A DNA stretch of 64,000 nt, from assembly GCF_943193125.1 (NCBI RefSeq), contig NZ_CALPCX010000001.1:620001-684000 (forward strand), read 5' to 3'. Below, one piece after another: positions 16,638-24,833 of the stretch. The position numbers and the translations under genes are program-made. Position 1 is the stretch's first letter; each line of letters starts with the position of its first letter. The notes beneath the pieces are model-generated. The model did no database searches, was not told the DNA's origin, and saw only the letters and a program-made list of their open reading frames with translations. This stretch comes from Adlercreutzia agrestimuris. GTDB taxonomy: Bacteria > Actinomycetota > Coriobacteriia > Coriobacteriales > Eggerthellaceae.

Positions 16638-18266
16638 CTAAGAGCGTGTGCGCGTTTGATCAACCAGGTCAATAACTTCTTGCTTACTGTGAACACCCAG
16701 CTTTGCGTAAACGTTGCGAACATGCATTTTGATCGTGTTGCGCGAAATCACAAACTTGCTTTCCATAAATGCCAGATCTCTGCCTTGTGCGAGCTGAATA
16801 AGCACTTCGGTTTCGCGCGGAGTTAGAGCATGTGCGCGAGCGAGGGTTTCGCACGGTGTTGTCCAGTACGAAAGATCGTGGCTTGGGGATGTAGCTGGGG
16901 CAGAAGGAGCGGCGTCTGGGGTAGCGGCACTCGTGGAAGCATCGTCCGTTGAAGCGGTGGGCGAAGCTATGCTGCTTGCATTGGGGCTTGCAGGATTGCG
17001 CGATATCACAATCAGCAAGATGATGTAGATGAACAAAAGTAAGAAAGAGGCTGTCTGCGTAGCATCAGCATACATAAGACTTAGCGCGCCTGCACCAACA
17101 GCAAGCAGCGCACCAGTCGTGTGACCAATAACAGTTGCAAGACGAACCGAAGCGGCGCGAAAAGCACCGTTTTGTGCCGCATGAACAAGCGCGATAGCTA
17201 TAACCCAGATGAAAATCTCAAATAGAATGGTTGCGGTATCGGCAAGTGTGGTTGCGATATGCGGACCAATAAGACCAATGACGGGTTCAAGCAAAACCGC
17301 AGCTGACAAGCAAATAATTGCCGAAGCAAATAGCGCGCGGATGTCAAGATGCTCTAAACAAAAGACCATGGCGCTCACAACAATGAGCACAATAATTGCA
17401 GCTGTAAGGCTGACGGCGTTGCCTGATGATGCACCAGATTTCATGAACCCAAGCATTAACGCGGTAGTTCCGACAAACACCAGCGCTTTAATAATTGATC
17501 CACGTGAATTGTCGAAGCTAAACACATTTTGAGCAAGAGGTGAAAGCGCTGAAGCAAATGAGGAGGACGCAGCGTCTGGTGCCTTGGCTGCCGCATGTGG
17601 TGCTATACAGTGCAAACTACGTGCAGCCAAAATACAACCGCCGCATTGTAAAAACGCGCCAAGAACAAGCACTAATCCGAGGTTGATATTGAGCGTTTCA
17701 AAGACGATGCCAAGCAAACATTCGCCTAAAAAGGCAACCGTGTAGGCCAAAGCCGTTGCTTTGATGGCATTGCGTTGAGGCGCGTGGGCAAAAAGAAGCA
17801 ACAAGGTGATTGAAAGAGCCGGACCGACGGCTTTTATGAGGAAGATACACAAAAACGTAAGTGGTAGCGCATTGTGTGCGTTGGGCTGCAAGCCAAGAAG
17901 AAGCGCACATCCCAACAACAGAAGAACCGCACCCACCGCCAAAAAGCGTGCGAAAAAGCGCTGACCGTATGAATTCAGTCCGAGCGCGTTTGATCTAGAC
18001 GTACTTAAATTAGGTGATACAGCTTCGCAAGAGCTGTATTGCGTCGCATCAATAAACCGTTTGCGCATCGAAAAAAGCAAAACAAACGCAATTACATATG
18101 CAAGCACACTGAGCAATCGCAGCGCAAGATAGTCCTTTGGAACCTGGGTTAACAGAAGAATGGCGCCATCGCATGTCCAAGCTCCTAAGAACATGAAGAC
18201 CAAGCACGCACCGCAGATAAAGCTGCCCGCGGGCGAAGACTTTGTAATATGCGCTTGAGAAATCAT
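16638..18266 (-). CDS. Membrane-anchored LuxR-family regulator with about 12 spans
   Basis: The 542-residue protein has roughly twelve hydrophobic spans over residues 1-420, a low-complexity Ser/Ala/Thr linker, and a C-terminal LuxR helix-turn-helix (LTPRETEVLIQLAQGRDLAFMESKFVISRNTIKMHVRNVYAKLGV). Such proteins are abundant in Eggerthellaceae, where they sit beside reductase genes and are believed to sense the reductase substrate at the membrane. Here the divergent neighbour is a flavoprotein reductase. I place the start at the ATG at 18266, behind CAGGAA; an ATG at 18284 and a TTG at 18299 are also in frame. It has a TATAAT at 18307-18302 and a palindrome in its promoter, which hints at autoregulation. 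Confidence 0.88.
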   Translation of the reverse strand: MISQAHITKSSPAGSFICGACLVFMFLGAWTCDGAILLLTQVPKDYLALRLLSVLAYVIAFVLLFSMRKRFIDATQYSSCEAVSPNLSTSRSNALGLNSYGQRFFARFLAVGAVLLLLGCALLLGLQPNAHNALPLTFLCIFLIKAVGPALSITLLLLFAHAPQRNAIKATALAYTVAFLGECLLGIVFETLNINLGLVLVLGAFLQCGGCILAARSLHCIAPHAAAKAPDAASSSFASALSPLAQNVFSFDNSRGSIIKALVFVGTTALMLGFMKSGASSGNAVSLTAAIIVLIVVSAMVFCLEHLDIRALFASAIICLSAAVLLEPVIGLIGPHIATTLADTATILFEIFIWVIAIALVHAAQNGAFRAASVRLATVIGHTTGALLAVGAGALSLMYADATQTASFLLLFIYIILLIVISRNPASPNASSIASPTASTDDASTSAATPDAAPSAPATSPSHDLSYWTTPCETLARAHALTPRETEVLIQLAQGRDLAFMESKFVISRNTIKMHVRNVYAKLGVHSKQEVIDLVDQTRTRS

Positions 18267-18301
18267 GATGTATTTCCTGATCATTTGGGGATTCAGCAAT
18301 C

Positions 18302-18331
18302 ATTATACCGCATTGGGATGTCGTCACATCC
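18302..18331 (-). promoter_or_regulatory. LuxR promoter with overlapping palindrome
   Basis: On the minus strand TATAAT occupies 18307-18302. GGATGT-CGTC-ACATCC (18316-18331) is a perfect 6-4-6 palindrome that covers the spacer and -35 region of this promoter. A regulator binding there would block the LuxR gene and could act on the divergent reductase. The -35 itself is poor. Confidence 0.45.
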
Positions 18332-18444
18332 ATTATGGGTGTCTGGGTTTATGTGGGGTGGAGTAGAGCAAATACACCCCTGGTGGGCGTAGGGAATATC
18401 TTAGTCAAAACCTATTCTTTCGCACAGCAGCAGGAGGGCTGCAA

Positions 18445-18504
18445 ATGAGGAACGCTCAGAGGAGGGCTCCTCGCAAAAGATACAAACAAGGAGGATGGTT
18501 ATGA
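18445..18504 (+). CDS. 19-residue Arg-rich leader peptide coupled to the flavoprotein gene
   Basis: AGGAGGG (18432-18438) lies six bases before an ATG at 18445. The ORF reads MRNAQRRAPRKRYKQGGWL and stops at a TGA (18502-18504) that overlaps the reductase ATG (18501-18503) as ATGA. The reductase's own ribosome site lies inside the last codons. Six of 19 residues are Arg or follow each other as Arg/Lys, and three AGG codons are used. The arrangement is what a translational leader would look like, but the ORF is short and conservation is untested. Confidence 0.5.
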   Translation: MRNAQRRAPRKRYKQGGWL

Positions 18505-19997
18505 CCACCAAGATGAATGAGTCTATTAGCAAGAAAAGCTCTGCGGGGGTATCGCGTCGTTCGTTCTTGGCAGGAGTCGGCGCTTTGGGAGCACTTGGCG
18601 TTTTGGGCGGCTTGAGTGGATGTGCGCCACAGAATACTCAAGAAGAAGCTGACGATGCAGCTGAATCTTACGATGCCGTTATTGTTGGTACGGGTGGCGC
18701 AGGCTTGTCTGCTGCAATTGCTGCTTATGATAAAGGCCTTACCAATATTGTGGTGCTTGAGAAAATGTCAGCATATGGCGGAAACACGAACTTCTCTTCT
18801 AGTGGCATGAATGCCTCTGAGACTATGTTCCAGGCAGATCAGAATATCGAAGACAGCAACGACCTTTTCGCGCAAGAAACTCTTGATGGCGGCCACAACA
18901 CAGGTGATCCGGAGCTGGTTGCTTTTATGTGCGACAACTCAGCAGGTGCAATTGAGTGGCTTGATGATTTGGGCATCACGCTTGACAACATTACGCTGAC
19001 AGGCGGCATGTCGGTGCATCGTTGCCATCGTCCCACCGACGGTAGCGCGGTTGGCTTGACGCTTGTTCCTGGTCTGGTTGCCGCAATCAACAATCGCAAT
19101 ATCCCCATTCGTATGGACTGCGAAGCAACAGAGCTTGTCAAAGATGGCGATGCAGTTACTGGCATAGTTGTTAAAGAGAACAACAAGACCAAAACCCTGA
19201 ACGCACGTGCTGTTATTTTGGCAACAGGCGGCATGGGAGCAAATCAGGAAATGGTAACGAAGTATCGTCCTGACCTTGCAGGATATGTAACTACCAATCA
19301 ACCTGGCGCAACGGGCGATGGCTATACCATGGCCGAAAATGTGGGCGCTGAGCTCATCCAGATGGACCAAATTCAGATTCATCCGACCGTCGAACAGGAA
19401 ACGTCCACGCTGGTAGCAGAAGGCGTGCGTGGCGGCGGTGCAATCTTGGTGAACGCAGATGGCAATCGTTTCTTCGACGAGATGTCCACGCGCGACAAGG
19501 TGTCGGCCGCAGAGCTTGAGCAACCTGGCAGCTTTGCTTGGTGTGTGTTTGACCAGCAGGTTTACGACAACAATAAGGCAATTGCGAAGTACGATTCTGC
19601 TGGCATCGTAAAGCAAGCTTCCGACATTGCTTCGCTTGCTGAAGCTATTGAGGTTGACCCGGCGGCGCTTCAATCAACGGTTGCGGCATATAACGCAATC
19701 ACAACCGACGGCGCTACAGACGAGTTCGGACGCACGGAAGGCTGCATTGCCTTTGCCGATGGCAACATGTACGCCATCAAGGTTGCACCGGGCATTCATC
19801 ATGCAATGGGCGGCATTCGCATTAACGTGAAAAACGAGGCGCTTGATGAAAACGGTAACCCCATTCCGGGTCTTTATGCAGCTGGCGAAGTAACCGGTGG
19901 CATTCATGGCAACAACCGTATTGGTGGTAATGCAGTGTGCGACATTGAGGTATTTGGCAAGAATGTTGGCGAAGTAGTTGCAGAAGCGCTTTCGTAA
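18501..19997 (+). CDS. Tat-exported fumarate-reductase-like flavoprotein
   Basis: The start is the ATG at 18501, six bases after AAGGAGG; the in-frame ATG at 18495 touches the ribosome site and is unlikely. The 498 residues begin with a Tat signal (SRRSFLAGVGALGALG) ending in a lipobox-like LSGC, so the enzyme is probably anchored outside the membrane. The FAD-binding VIVGTGGAGLSAAIAA follows, then GGNTNFSSSGMNAS, VHRCHRPTDGSAVG, EGVRGGGAILVNADG, the FDEMSTRDKVS region and the C-terminal HGNNRIGGN. This is the fumarate/urocanate reductase family. No FMN-binding or haem domain is present, so electrons must come from a partner. The substrate is unknown. Control by the divergent LuxR protein is likely. 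Confidence 0.88.
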   Translation: MTTKMNESISKKSSAGVSRRSFLAGVGALGALGVLGGLSGCAPQNTQEEADDAAESYDAVIVGTGGAGLSAAIAAYDKGLTNIVVLEKMSAYGGNTNFSSSGMNASETMFQADQNIEDSNDLFAQETLDGGHNTGDPELVAFMCDNSAGAIEWLDDLGITLDNITLTGGMSVHRCHRPTDGSAVGLTLVPGLVAAINNRNIPIRMDCEATELVKDGDAVTGIVVKENNKTKTLNARAVILATGGMGANQEMVTKYRPDLAGYVTTNQPGATGDGYTMAENVGAELIQMDQIQIHPTVEQETSTLVAEGVRGGGAILVNADGNRFFDEMSTRDKVSAAELEQPGSFAWCVFDQQVYDNNKAIAKYDSAGIVKQASDIASLAEAIEVDPAALQSTVAAYNAITTDGATDEFGRTEGCIAFADGNMYAIKVAPGIHHAMGGIRINVKNEALDENGNPIPGLYAAGEVTGGIHGNNRIGGNAVCDIEVFGKNVGEVVAEALS

Positions 19998-20063
19998 GAA
20001 TGACGAAATAGCAACTGATTTGTTGTTTTAAGTTGTTTTGAGATTCACTCATCTTTAACGACG

Positions 20064-20069
20064 TATAAT
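20064..20069 (+). promoter_or_regulatory. -10 element upstream of the YtxH gene
   Basis: A perfect TATAAT lies 46 bases before the ATG at 20115. No strong -35 is visible at 17 bases. It separates this gene from the reductase transcript. Confidence 0.45.
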
Positions 20070-20114
20070 AGGCGAATCGGTAATCGAGCCAACAATGCTT
20101 TTAAGGAGGTTGCC

Positions 20115-20630
20115 ATGAGCAACAAACTTGGAGTCTTTCTTGCGGGTGGTTTAGCTGGTGCAGTTATTGCATTGCTGTATGCTCCTCGCTCAGGTCAGGA
20201 AACGCGTGCACTGGTTACAGAGAAGATGAACGATGCATGGGGTGAAGCTCAGCAGTTTGGCGCTCAGGCTTCAGCAAATGTGCAGCAGGCAGCCTCAGAG
20301 GTTGCAACTCACGCGCAGCAGTTCGCACAGGACGCACAGGCGCGTGGCCAGGAAATCTACAGCCAGGCAGCAGACCGCGTGCAAGAAGTTGCTGACAACG
20401 TAAAGCCGGCTTTCGCTCAGAAGAACGACGAACTTCGTGACAAGATCAACGCAGCTCGTCAGCGCATTGCTTCACAAGCGGTAAAGAACGCTGAAGAGGC
20501 AAAAGATGCTGCCGAGGATGCCATTCCGGTTGCAAGCGAGGCAGTTTCTGAAGCAGCTGAAAAAGTAACTGACGCTGTTGAGAACGCTGCAAAAGATTTC
20601 TCTGATGCAGCTGACAAGGCTGATAAGTAA
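20115..20630 (+). CDS. YtxH-domain stress/membrane protein
   Basis: MSNKLGVFLAGGLAGAVIALLYAPRSGQETR is the typical YtxH start: one Gly-rich membrane span followed by the LYAPRSGxETR motif. The remaining ~135 residues are Ala/Gln/Glu-rich heptad-like helix similar to apolipoprotein or late-embryogenesis-type repeats (QQAASEVATHAQQFAQDAQA). Such proteins are induced in general stress and can bind membrane or other proteins as amphipathic helices. A strong TTTTAAGGAGG ribosome site precedes the ATG. It is likely monocistronic, with its own -10 upstream and a terminator after the stop. Confidence 0.85.
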   Translation: MSNKLGVFLAGGLAGAVIALLYAPRSGQETRALVTEKMNDAWGEAQQFGAQASANVQQAASEVATHAQQFAQDAQARGQEIYSQAADRVQEVADNVKPAFAQKNDELRDKINAARQRIASQAVKNAEEAKDAAEDAIPVASEAVSEAAEKVTDAVENAAKDFSDAADKADK

Positions 20631-20664
20631 TTCGTCATAAATCGTTAAGATCTGTGGAATAGTG

Positions 20665-20708
20665 ACGCAGTCAGGTAACCGCAAGGTGCTGGCTGCGTTG
20701 CTTCTTTT
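20665..20708 (+). terminator. Terminator after the YtxH gene
   Basis: ACGCAGTCAG (20665-20674) pairs with 20689-20698, one wobble pair, followed by TGCTTCTTTT. The T-run is interrupted, so efficiency is uncertain. Confidence 0.6.
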
Positions 20709-20807
20709 AGGATAAGAATACAGATATTATGTCAGTGGATGGGAAATGACTAGGATCTTTTTCGCATCCAAGACATGATTGTGCTGCAGCAAGAAAAGAG
20801 GGACGTT

Positions 20808-21830
20808 ATGGCAACCAGCAAACTCATCAGCACCAAGGAGCTGACCGGTGTTCGAGTTCTGGGTGGGAAAAATTCTACGAAGCGTATTGGCAAGATTCGC
20901 AACTTTGTTTTTGCGCCAGGTCAGCGTAGGTGTGTAGGGTTTGTTGTTAAGCGTCCTGACTTTTTGTTGATGTTTCATCGCAAAGACATGTTCGTTTCAA
21001 TTGAAGGATATGACCTGGAAGATGGTCGTGTGGTGGTGCGCAATGAACCAAGTGCTACAGATCGTGGGGCTTGCAAAGCGCTTGGTGTTGATTGGGATGA
21101 ATGCGTCTTGTGGCTGGGTTTGCCAGTCATGTGTGAGGATGGAACGAAATTTGGTGTTGTTGGTGATGTAACTTTTAATCGTTTTAGCGGTGAAGTTGTT
21201 TCGTTTGAAACCGACGGTGGTGCAACAGCAAATGCGCTTTTGGGCAAGCGCGTGATTCCTGCTGAGTATATCAGGGGTTTCCGTCGTGGTATGGGCGTGG
21301 CAATTGCGCAGACTAACCAGGCTGGACAAGAAGTTGAAGAGGCTGAGCTTGGTGCCATTCTCGTTTCTGATGAGGTGAAAAACCTCACAGCTGAGGGTGG
21401 CGTTGCTGAGGCAGCCGGTAAGGCTACCGCGGTTGCCGTTGATAAAGTGCAGACTACGGTAGATGCTGCCAAGCCGGTTGTGAAAAATGCCGCTAAGAAG
21501 ACCGGAGAAGCTGTCAATAAGGGCGCCTATGCAACGGGCAAGCAAATTGCTCGATCAAAAGGCATGTTTTCGGAGTTCAAAGAGGAATACGACAAAGCGC
21601 GTGGTGCGAAACCTTCAACTACTAAAGCACCTGCAAAATCGTCTTCATCAAAGACGCCTGCAAAAACGTCTTCCAAAAGCACGACCAAAAAATCTACGAC
21701 AAGCTCTTCGTCTGCAAAAAAGACTACCACGAGAGCTTCATCTGCAAAAAAGGCTCCAAAGAAAAAAGAGCCCGACAATATGTTTGCAGCATTTAAAGAA
21801 GAGTTCGACAAAGCAAATCGCGGGGAATAA
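20808..21830 (+). CDS. PRC-barrel protein with basic low-complexity tail
   Basis: The start ATG at 20808 follows GAGGGACGTT; an in-frame ATG 33 bases upstream lacks a ribosome site. Residues 1-90 (LISTKELTGVRVLGGKNSTKRIGKIRNFVFAP) and about 100-165 look like two PRC-barrel modules, a fold seen in RimM and photosynthetic reaction centres. Then comes an Ala/Val-rich helix and a Lys/Ser/Thr-rich tail that resembles histone H1-like tails. A motif MFSEFKEEYDKAR (about 257-269) recurs as MFAAFKEEFDKANRGE at the C-terminus, on either side of the Lys-rich segment. No signal peptide is present. Its role is unknown; the tail could bind DNA, RNA or wall polymers. Confidence 0.75.
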   Translation: MATSKLISTKELTGVRVLGGKNSTKRIGKIRNFVFAPGQRRCVGFVVKRPDFLLMFHRKDMFVSIEGYDLEDGRVVVRNEPSATDRGACKALGVDWDECVLWLGLPVMCEDGTKFGVVGDVTFNRFSGEVVSFETDGGATANALLGKRVIPAEYIRGFRRGMGVAIAQTNQAGQEVEEAELGAILVSDEVKNLTAEGGVAEAAGKATAVAVDKVQTTVDAAKPVVKNAAKKTGEAVNKGAYATGKQIARSKGMFSEFKEEYDKARGAKPSTTKAPAKSSSSKTPAKTSSKSTTKKSTTSSSSAKKTTTRASSAKKAPKKKEPDNMFAAFKEEFDKANRGE

Positions 21831-21856
21831 ACCAGCTGGAACACCGTACCTGTTAT

Positions 21857-22756
21857 TTGCTCGTTCACTTAAAGAGTACCAATGCAGAGAGGAATGCGGA
21901 TTTTCCGCTTGAGCACGTGAGCAACAAGACCGAAAACCACCAACAAAAAGACTCTTATGATGAGTCTCATCAGTCATCTCTTCGCAAAAAGAACCATGCT
22001 TATAAGCAGGAGTTCAAACAAAAAGCGAACGAAGAGGTTAGCGTACATGGACACCCCATGGAGCGCGGGGACATCTTTAAATTCGTAGGGCTGATAGTCT
22101 TTTTCGCACTGATGGCTCTTGTTTGTTTTTTGTTGTGGCCTTATATGCAGGAGCTGTTTGAGCCCGGCGGAATTGACCGAGTTATTGCCGAGGTGCGCGG
22201 TGCAGGCCCGGTTGGTGCTCTTATTTTGCTTGGGCTGCAGTTTTTGCAGATCGTTGTTGCTTTTATTCCTGGCGAAGTGGTGCAGCTTGCCGCGGGTATG
22301 CTGTATGGTCCGTGGCTGGGTGGCGCTATCATCTTGCTAGGTTGCGTTATCTCAAGTGCATTTATTTTTGTGCTTGTGCATAAACTCGGGGCGCCTTTTG
22401 TGCAGAATATGGTGCCAACTAATCAGCTGGAGAAGTTTCGTAAGTTTGAAGCTTCGGGCAAGCTCAATATCATCGTCTTTGTGCTTTTCTTGATTCCGGG
22501 TTTGCCTAAAGACGTCTTTACCTATTTGGTTCCCCTAACTGACATGCGGATGAAAACGTTTGTTGTACTGTCGAACGTTGCGCGTATTCCGGGTATTATC
22601 GTATCCACCTATGCGGCAGATGGCCTGGTAGGGGGGCGAATCATTGAGAGCATTGTGATCTTTTCAGTAGCGGCAGTTATTGCTCTTTTGGGCATTATCT
22701 TCCGCGATAAGATCATGAGTTTTTTGGATCAGCATATCAAACGCAAGAATCATTAA
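21857..22756 (+). CDS. TVP38/TMEM64 (DedA-like) membrane protein
   Basis: After a ~70-residue charged cytoplasmic start, the protein has the VTT/SNARE-associated domain: GLQFLQIVVAFIPGEVVQLAAGMLYGPWLGGAIILLGCVISSAFIF, KFEASGKLNIIVFVLFLIPGLPKDVFTYLVPL, and several more spans. The GxxxGPWLG and FLIPGLPKD motifs are characteristic of this family. These proteins are thought to move or scramble phospholipids or undecaprenyl-phosphate across the membrane. The start is uncertain: an in-frame TTG at 21857, GTG at 21917 and ATG at 22058 are all possible and none has an ideal ribosome site. The 22058 start would keep all membrane segments. The TM2 gene follows 24 bases later. Confidence 0.82.
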   Translation: MLVHLKSTNAERNADFPLEHVSNKTENHQQKDSYDESHQSSLRKKNHAYKQEFKQKANEEVSVHGHPMERGDIFKFVGLIVFFALMALVCFLLWPYMQELFEPGGIDRVIAEVRGAGPVGALILLGLQFLQIVVAFIPGEVVQLAAGMLYGPWLGGAIILLGCVISSAFIFVLVHKLGAPFVQNMVPTNQLEKFRKFEASGKLNIIVFVLFLIPGLPKDVFTYLVPLTDMRMKTFVVLSNVARIPGIIVSTYAADGLVGGRIIESIVIFSVAAVIALLGIIFRDKIMSFLDQHIKRKNH

Positions 22757-22779
22757 GTTTGTTGGGGAGGAGGTAGCGT

Positions 22780-23427
22780 ATGGCTGAACAACATATGCCG
22801 GATATAGCTTCGCTTGAGCAGGCGGTACGTGATGCGCAAGTACAACTAGAACAAGCTCAGCAACGCCTCAATGCGGCTAAGCAGACAGCCGCTCAGACCA
22901 CGCCAGCAGCCTCCGTGCAGCCGCCTGTCTCAGCCGCTGCGCCACCTGCTCAAACAGCCGCTCCGGATGCTACGCCACCTGTTCCTACGCGGCCGTCTGC
23001 TCCCACCTACTATTCGGCAACGCAGCAGTCTTATTATGTTGCGCCTGTGGGGTATCAGCCTTATCAGCAGGCACAGCCAGGTCAATCGTCGCAATCAATT
23101 CCTCAGAGCGGACAGCCATATTATCAGCCTTCTTCGTCAACATACGGAGGCATGCCGCCGCAATCAGCGCCAGTTACCAAAGATCACATTGTTGCTGGTC
23201 TGCTTGCAATTTTTCTCGGGTGCTTTGGTGTTCATAAGTTTTATTTGGGATATAACACAGCGGGCGTCATTATGCTGTGCGTCTCTGTTGTTGGAGGGCT
23301 TTTGACGTTGACGTTCGCTAGTGGGGTCATGATGCTCGTTGGCGTGATTGAGGGCATTATCTATCTCAGCAAAAGCCAGTATGACTTTGAGCAAACGTAT
23401 GTCGTGCACAAGAAAGAATGGTTTTAA
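22780..23427 (+). CDS. TM2-domain protein
   Basis: Residues 1-40 form a short coiled coil (SLEQAVRDAQVQLEQAQQRL), followed by ~90 residues rich in Pro, Gln, Ala and Tyr. The C-terminal TM2 domain (about 128-205) has KDHIVAGLLAIFLGCFGVHKFYLGYNTAGVIML, with the FLGxFGxHxFYLG signature between two spans. TM2 proteins are common small membrane proteins of unknown role. GGGAGGAGGTAGCGT before the ATG is a very strong ribosome site. It is probably cotranscribed with the TVP38 protein. Confidence 0.88.
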   Translation: MAEQHMPDIASLEQAVRDAQVQLEQAQQRLNAAKQTAAQTTPAASVQPPVSAAAPPAQTAAPDATPPVPTRPSAPTYYSATQQSYYVAPVGYQPYQQAQPGQSSQSIPQSGQPYYQPSSSTYGGMPPQSAPVTKDHIVAGLLAIFLGCFGVHKFYLGYNTAGVIMLCVSVVGGLLTLTFASGVMMLVGVIEGIIYLSKSQYDFEQTYVVHKKEWF

Positions 23428-23513
23428 GGCGCCAGTTAGCATGCGCTCCTCGGGTTTTTCCATGAATAGTGGTGCCGTCTCTGAGTTTTTCGATAGAATA
23501 CCTAAAGATCAAT

Positions 23514-23541
23514 GCGGCATAAAGACCGCGGCATAAAGACC
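23514..23541 (+). repeat. Perfect tandem 14-base repeat upstream of the aldolase gene
   Basis: GCGGCATAAAGACC occurs twice without gap at 23514-23527 and 23528-23541. The end of the second copy also forms a small hairpin (AAGACCA 23536-23542 with TGGTCTT 23552-23558). It lies 45-72 bases before the aldolase ATG, downstream of a TAGAAT at 23493. Confidence 0.6.
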
Positions 23542-23585
23542 AAGGATGGTATGGTCTTGTGTAGAGCTTTCCTTAAGGAGGAATA

Positions 23586-24530
23586 ATGCCCAAAATCACT
23601 CGTGATCAGGTGCGTGTTCCGGCTGACGTGATGCCGGAGACAGAAGATCTGTACGTTGACAACTATATGAAGGCCACGCGTGGTACGGGTCGCCTCATGT
23701 TGTTTGCATGTGATCAAAAAGTTGAGCACATGAACAAAGACTTCTACGGCGAAGGCATTGATATCGCCGACGCTGAGCCTCAGCATCTTTTTGAGATTGG
23801 CAAGCAGGGCGTTATTGGCGTACTTGCTGGTCAGCGTGGTCTGATTGCCCAGTATGCAAAGGATTATCCCGAGATCAACTACTTGGTTAAAATGAATTCA
23901 AAGACCAACCTGGTTGGTACCAAGCAGGATGATCCATATTCTCCGCAACTCTATGATTTGGATGCCGTTTTGGCTATGCGTGAAGCTGGCGTGAACATCG
24001 TTGGTTTGGGCTACACCATTTATCTGGGTAGCGAGTATGAGTCAACCATGATGGCAGAAGCGGGCGAGCTGATTGCACAGGCTCACGCAAATGGTCTGTT
24101 GGTAGTTTTGTGGATCTATCCGCGCGGCAAAGCAGTTACGGCAGAGAAAGATCCTGATTTGATTGCTGGTGCCGCTGGTGTTGCACTGTGCTTGGGTGCA
24201 GACTTCGTAAAGGTAAATCCGCCGAAGCCTGAGGGTGAAGATCATCGCAGCCCTGCTGAGGCACTCAAGATTGCTGCTATGGCTGCGGGTCGCACTGGCT
24301 TGGTATGCGCTGGTGGCTCAACGGTTGACGCTGAGACCTTCCTGACGCAGCTTTATGATCAGATCCATGTCGGTGGTGCTTGTGGTAATGCTACCGGTCG
24401 TAACATCCATCAGCGCTCACTTGATGAAGCTGTTCGTCTGACCAAGGCAATTAGCGCAATTACCCTTGCTGATTACTCGATTGCTGATGCGCTTGAGGTT
24501 TTCGAGGGCAAGAAGGACTTCGCTCTCTAA
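23586..24530 (+). CDS. Class I fructose-bisphosphate aldolase, DhnA/archaeal type
   Basis: The 314-residue TIM-barrel protein has LMLFACDQKVEHMNKDF near the start, the GQRGLIAQYA and VLWIYPRGKAV strands, and DFVKVNPPKPEG around residue 210, whose Lys is the expected Schiff-base residue of the DhnA-type class I aldolases. The late AGGSTVDAETFL and GGACGNATGRNIHQR segments fit the phosphate-binding strands. It likely cleaves or forms fructose 1,6-bisphosphate; related enzymes use other sugar phosphates. TTAAGGAGGAATA precedes the ATG. Codon use is biased as in a well-expressed gene. It appears monocistronic, with a tandem repeat ahead and a strong terminator behind. Confidence 0.85.
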   Translation: MPKITRDQVRVPADVMPETEDLYVDNYMKATRGTGRLMLFACDQKVEHMNKDFYGEGIDIADAEPQHLFEIGKQGVIGVLAGQRGLIAQYAKDYPEINYLVKMNSKTNLVGTKQDDPYSPQLYDLDAVLAMREAGVNIVGLGYTIYLGSEYESTMMAEAGELIAQAHANGLLVVLWIYPRGKAVTAEKDPDLIAGAAGVALCLGADFVKVNPPKPEGEDHRSPAEALKIAAMAAGRTGLVCAGGSTVDAETFLTQLYDQIHVGGACGNATGRNIHQRSLDEAVRLTKAISAITLADYSIADALEVFEGKKDFAL

Positions 24531-24833
24531 ACCGTTTTAGCGCTTGTGCGCACCGCATTTCTTCGGATCTTGCATGAATCCAACGAGGGCGGTGTGCCTC
24601 TCTGATGCAATTTCTCAGAGAGCGCATACTGTTACAAATACGATAAGGACCCAGCATATTTTGCTGGGTCCTTTCGTTTGGTAACACATATCGTCAAGCA
24701 TTACCGAACTCATTCGCAAGCATTCGCGCAGAAGAATCCCTTTGGTCTGTCTCATAGTTGGGACAAACCAAGAAGTTTCTTTTTGCAACAATGCACTGCA
24801 GAGCGGACAACCTTGAGGATAAAGGGGAAGGTA
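24531..24833. other. Hairpin-rich spacer between aldolase and lipoprotein genes
   Basis: Three successive inverted repeats follow the aldolase: GCGCACCGC (24548-24556) with 24589-24597, CTCTCTGA (24598-24605) with 24615-24622, and the terminator at 24645-24673. An in-frame upstream extension of the lipoprotein ORF covers 24678-24833, but it has no ribosome site and I treat it as leader. Confidence 0.5.
24645..24679 (+). terminator. Aldolase terminator
   Basis: Perfect 12-base arms (24645-24656 and 24662-24673) around a 5-base loop, followed by a CGTTT stretch. Its A-rich left side is weak, so it serves mainly the plus strand. Confidence 0.85.

Noticed and set aside
18939..19673. 244-residue minus-strand ORF inside the flavoprotein gene
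   Set aside because: It is antisense to a clear family member and mirrors its codon pattern; no ribosome site or family match.
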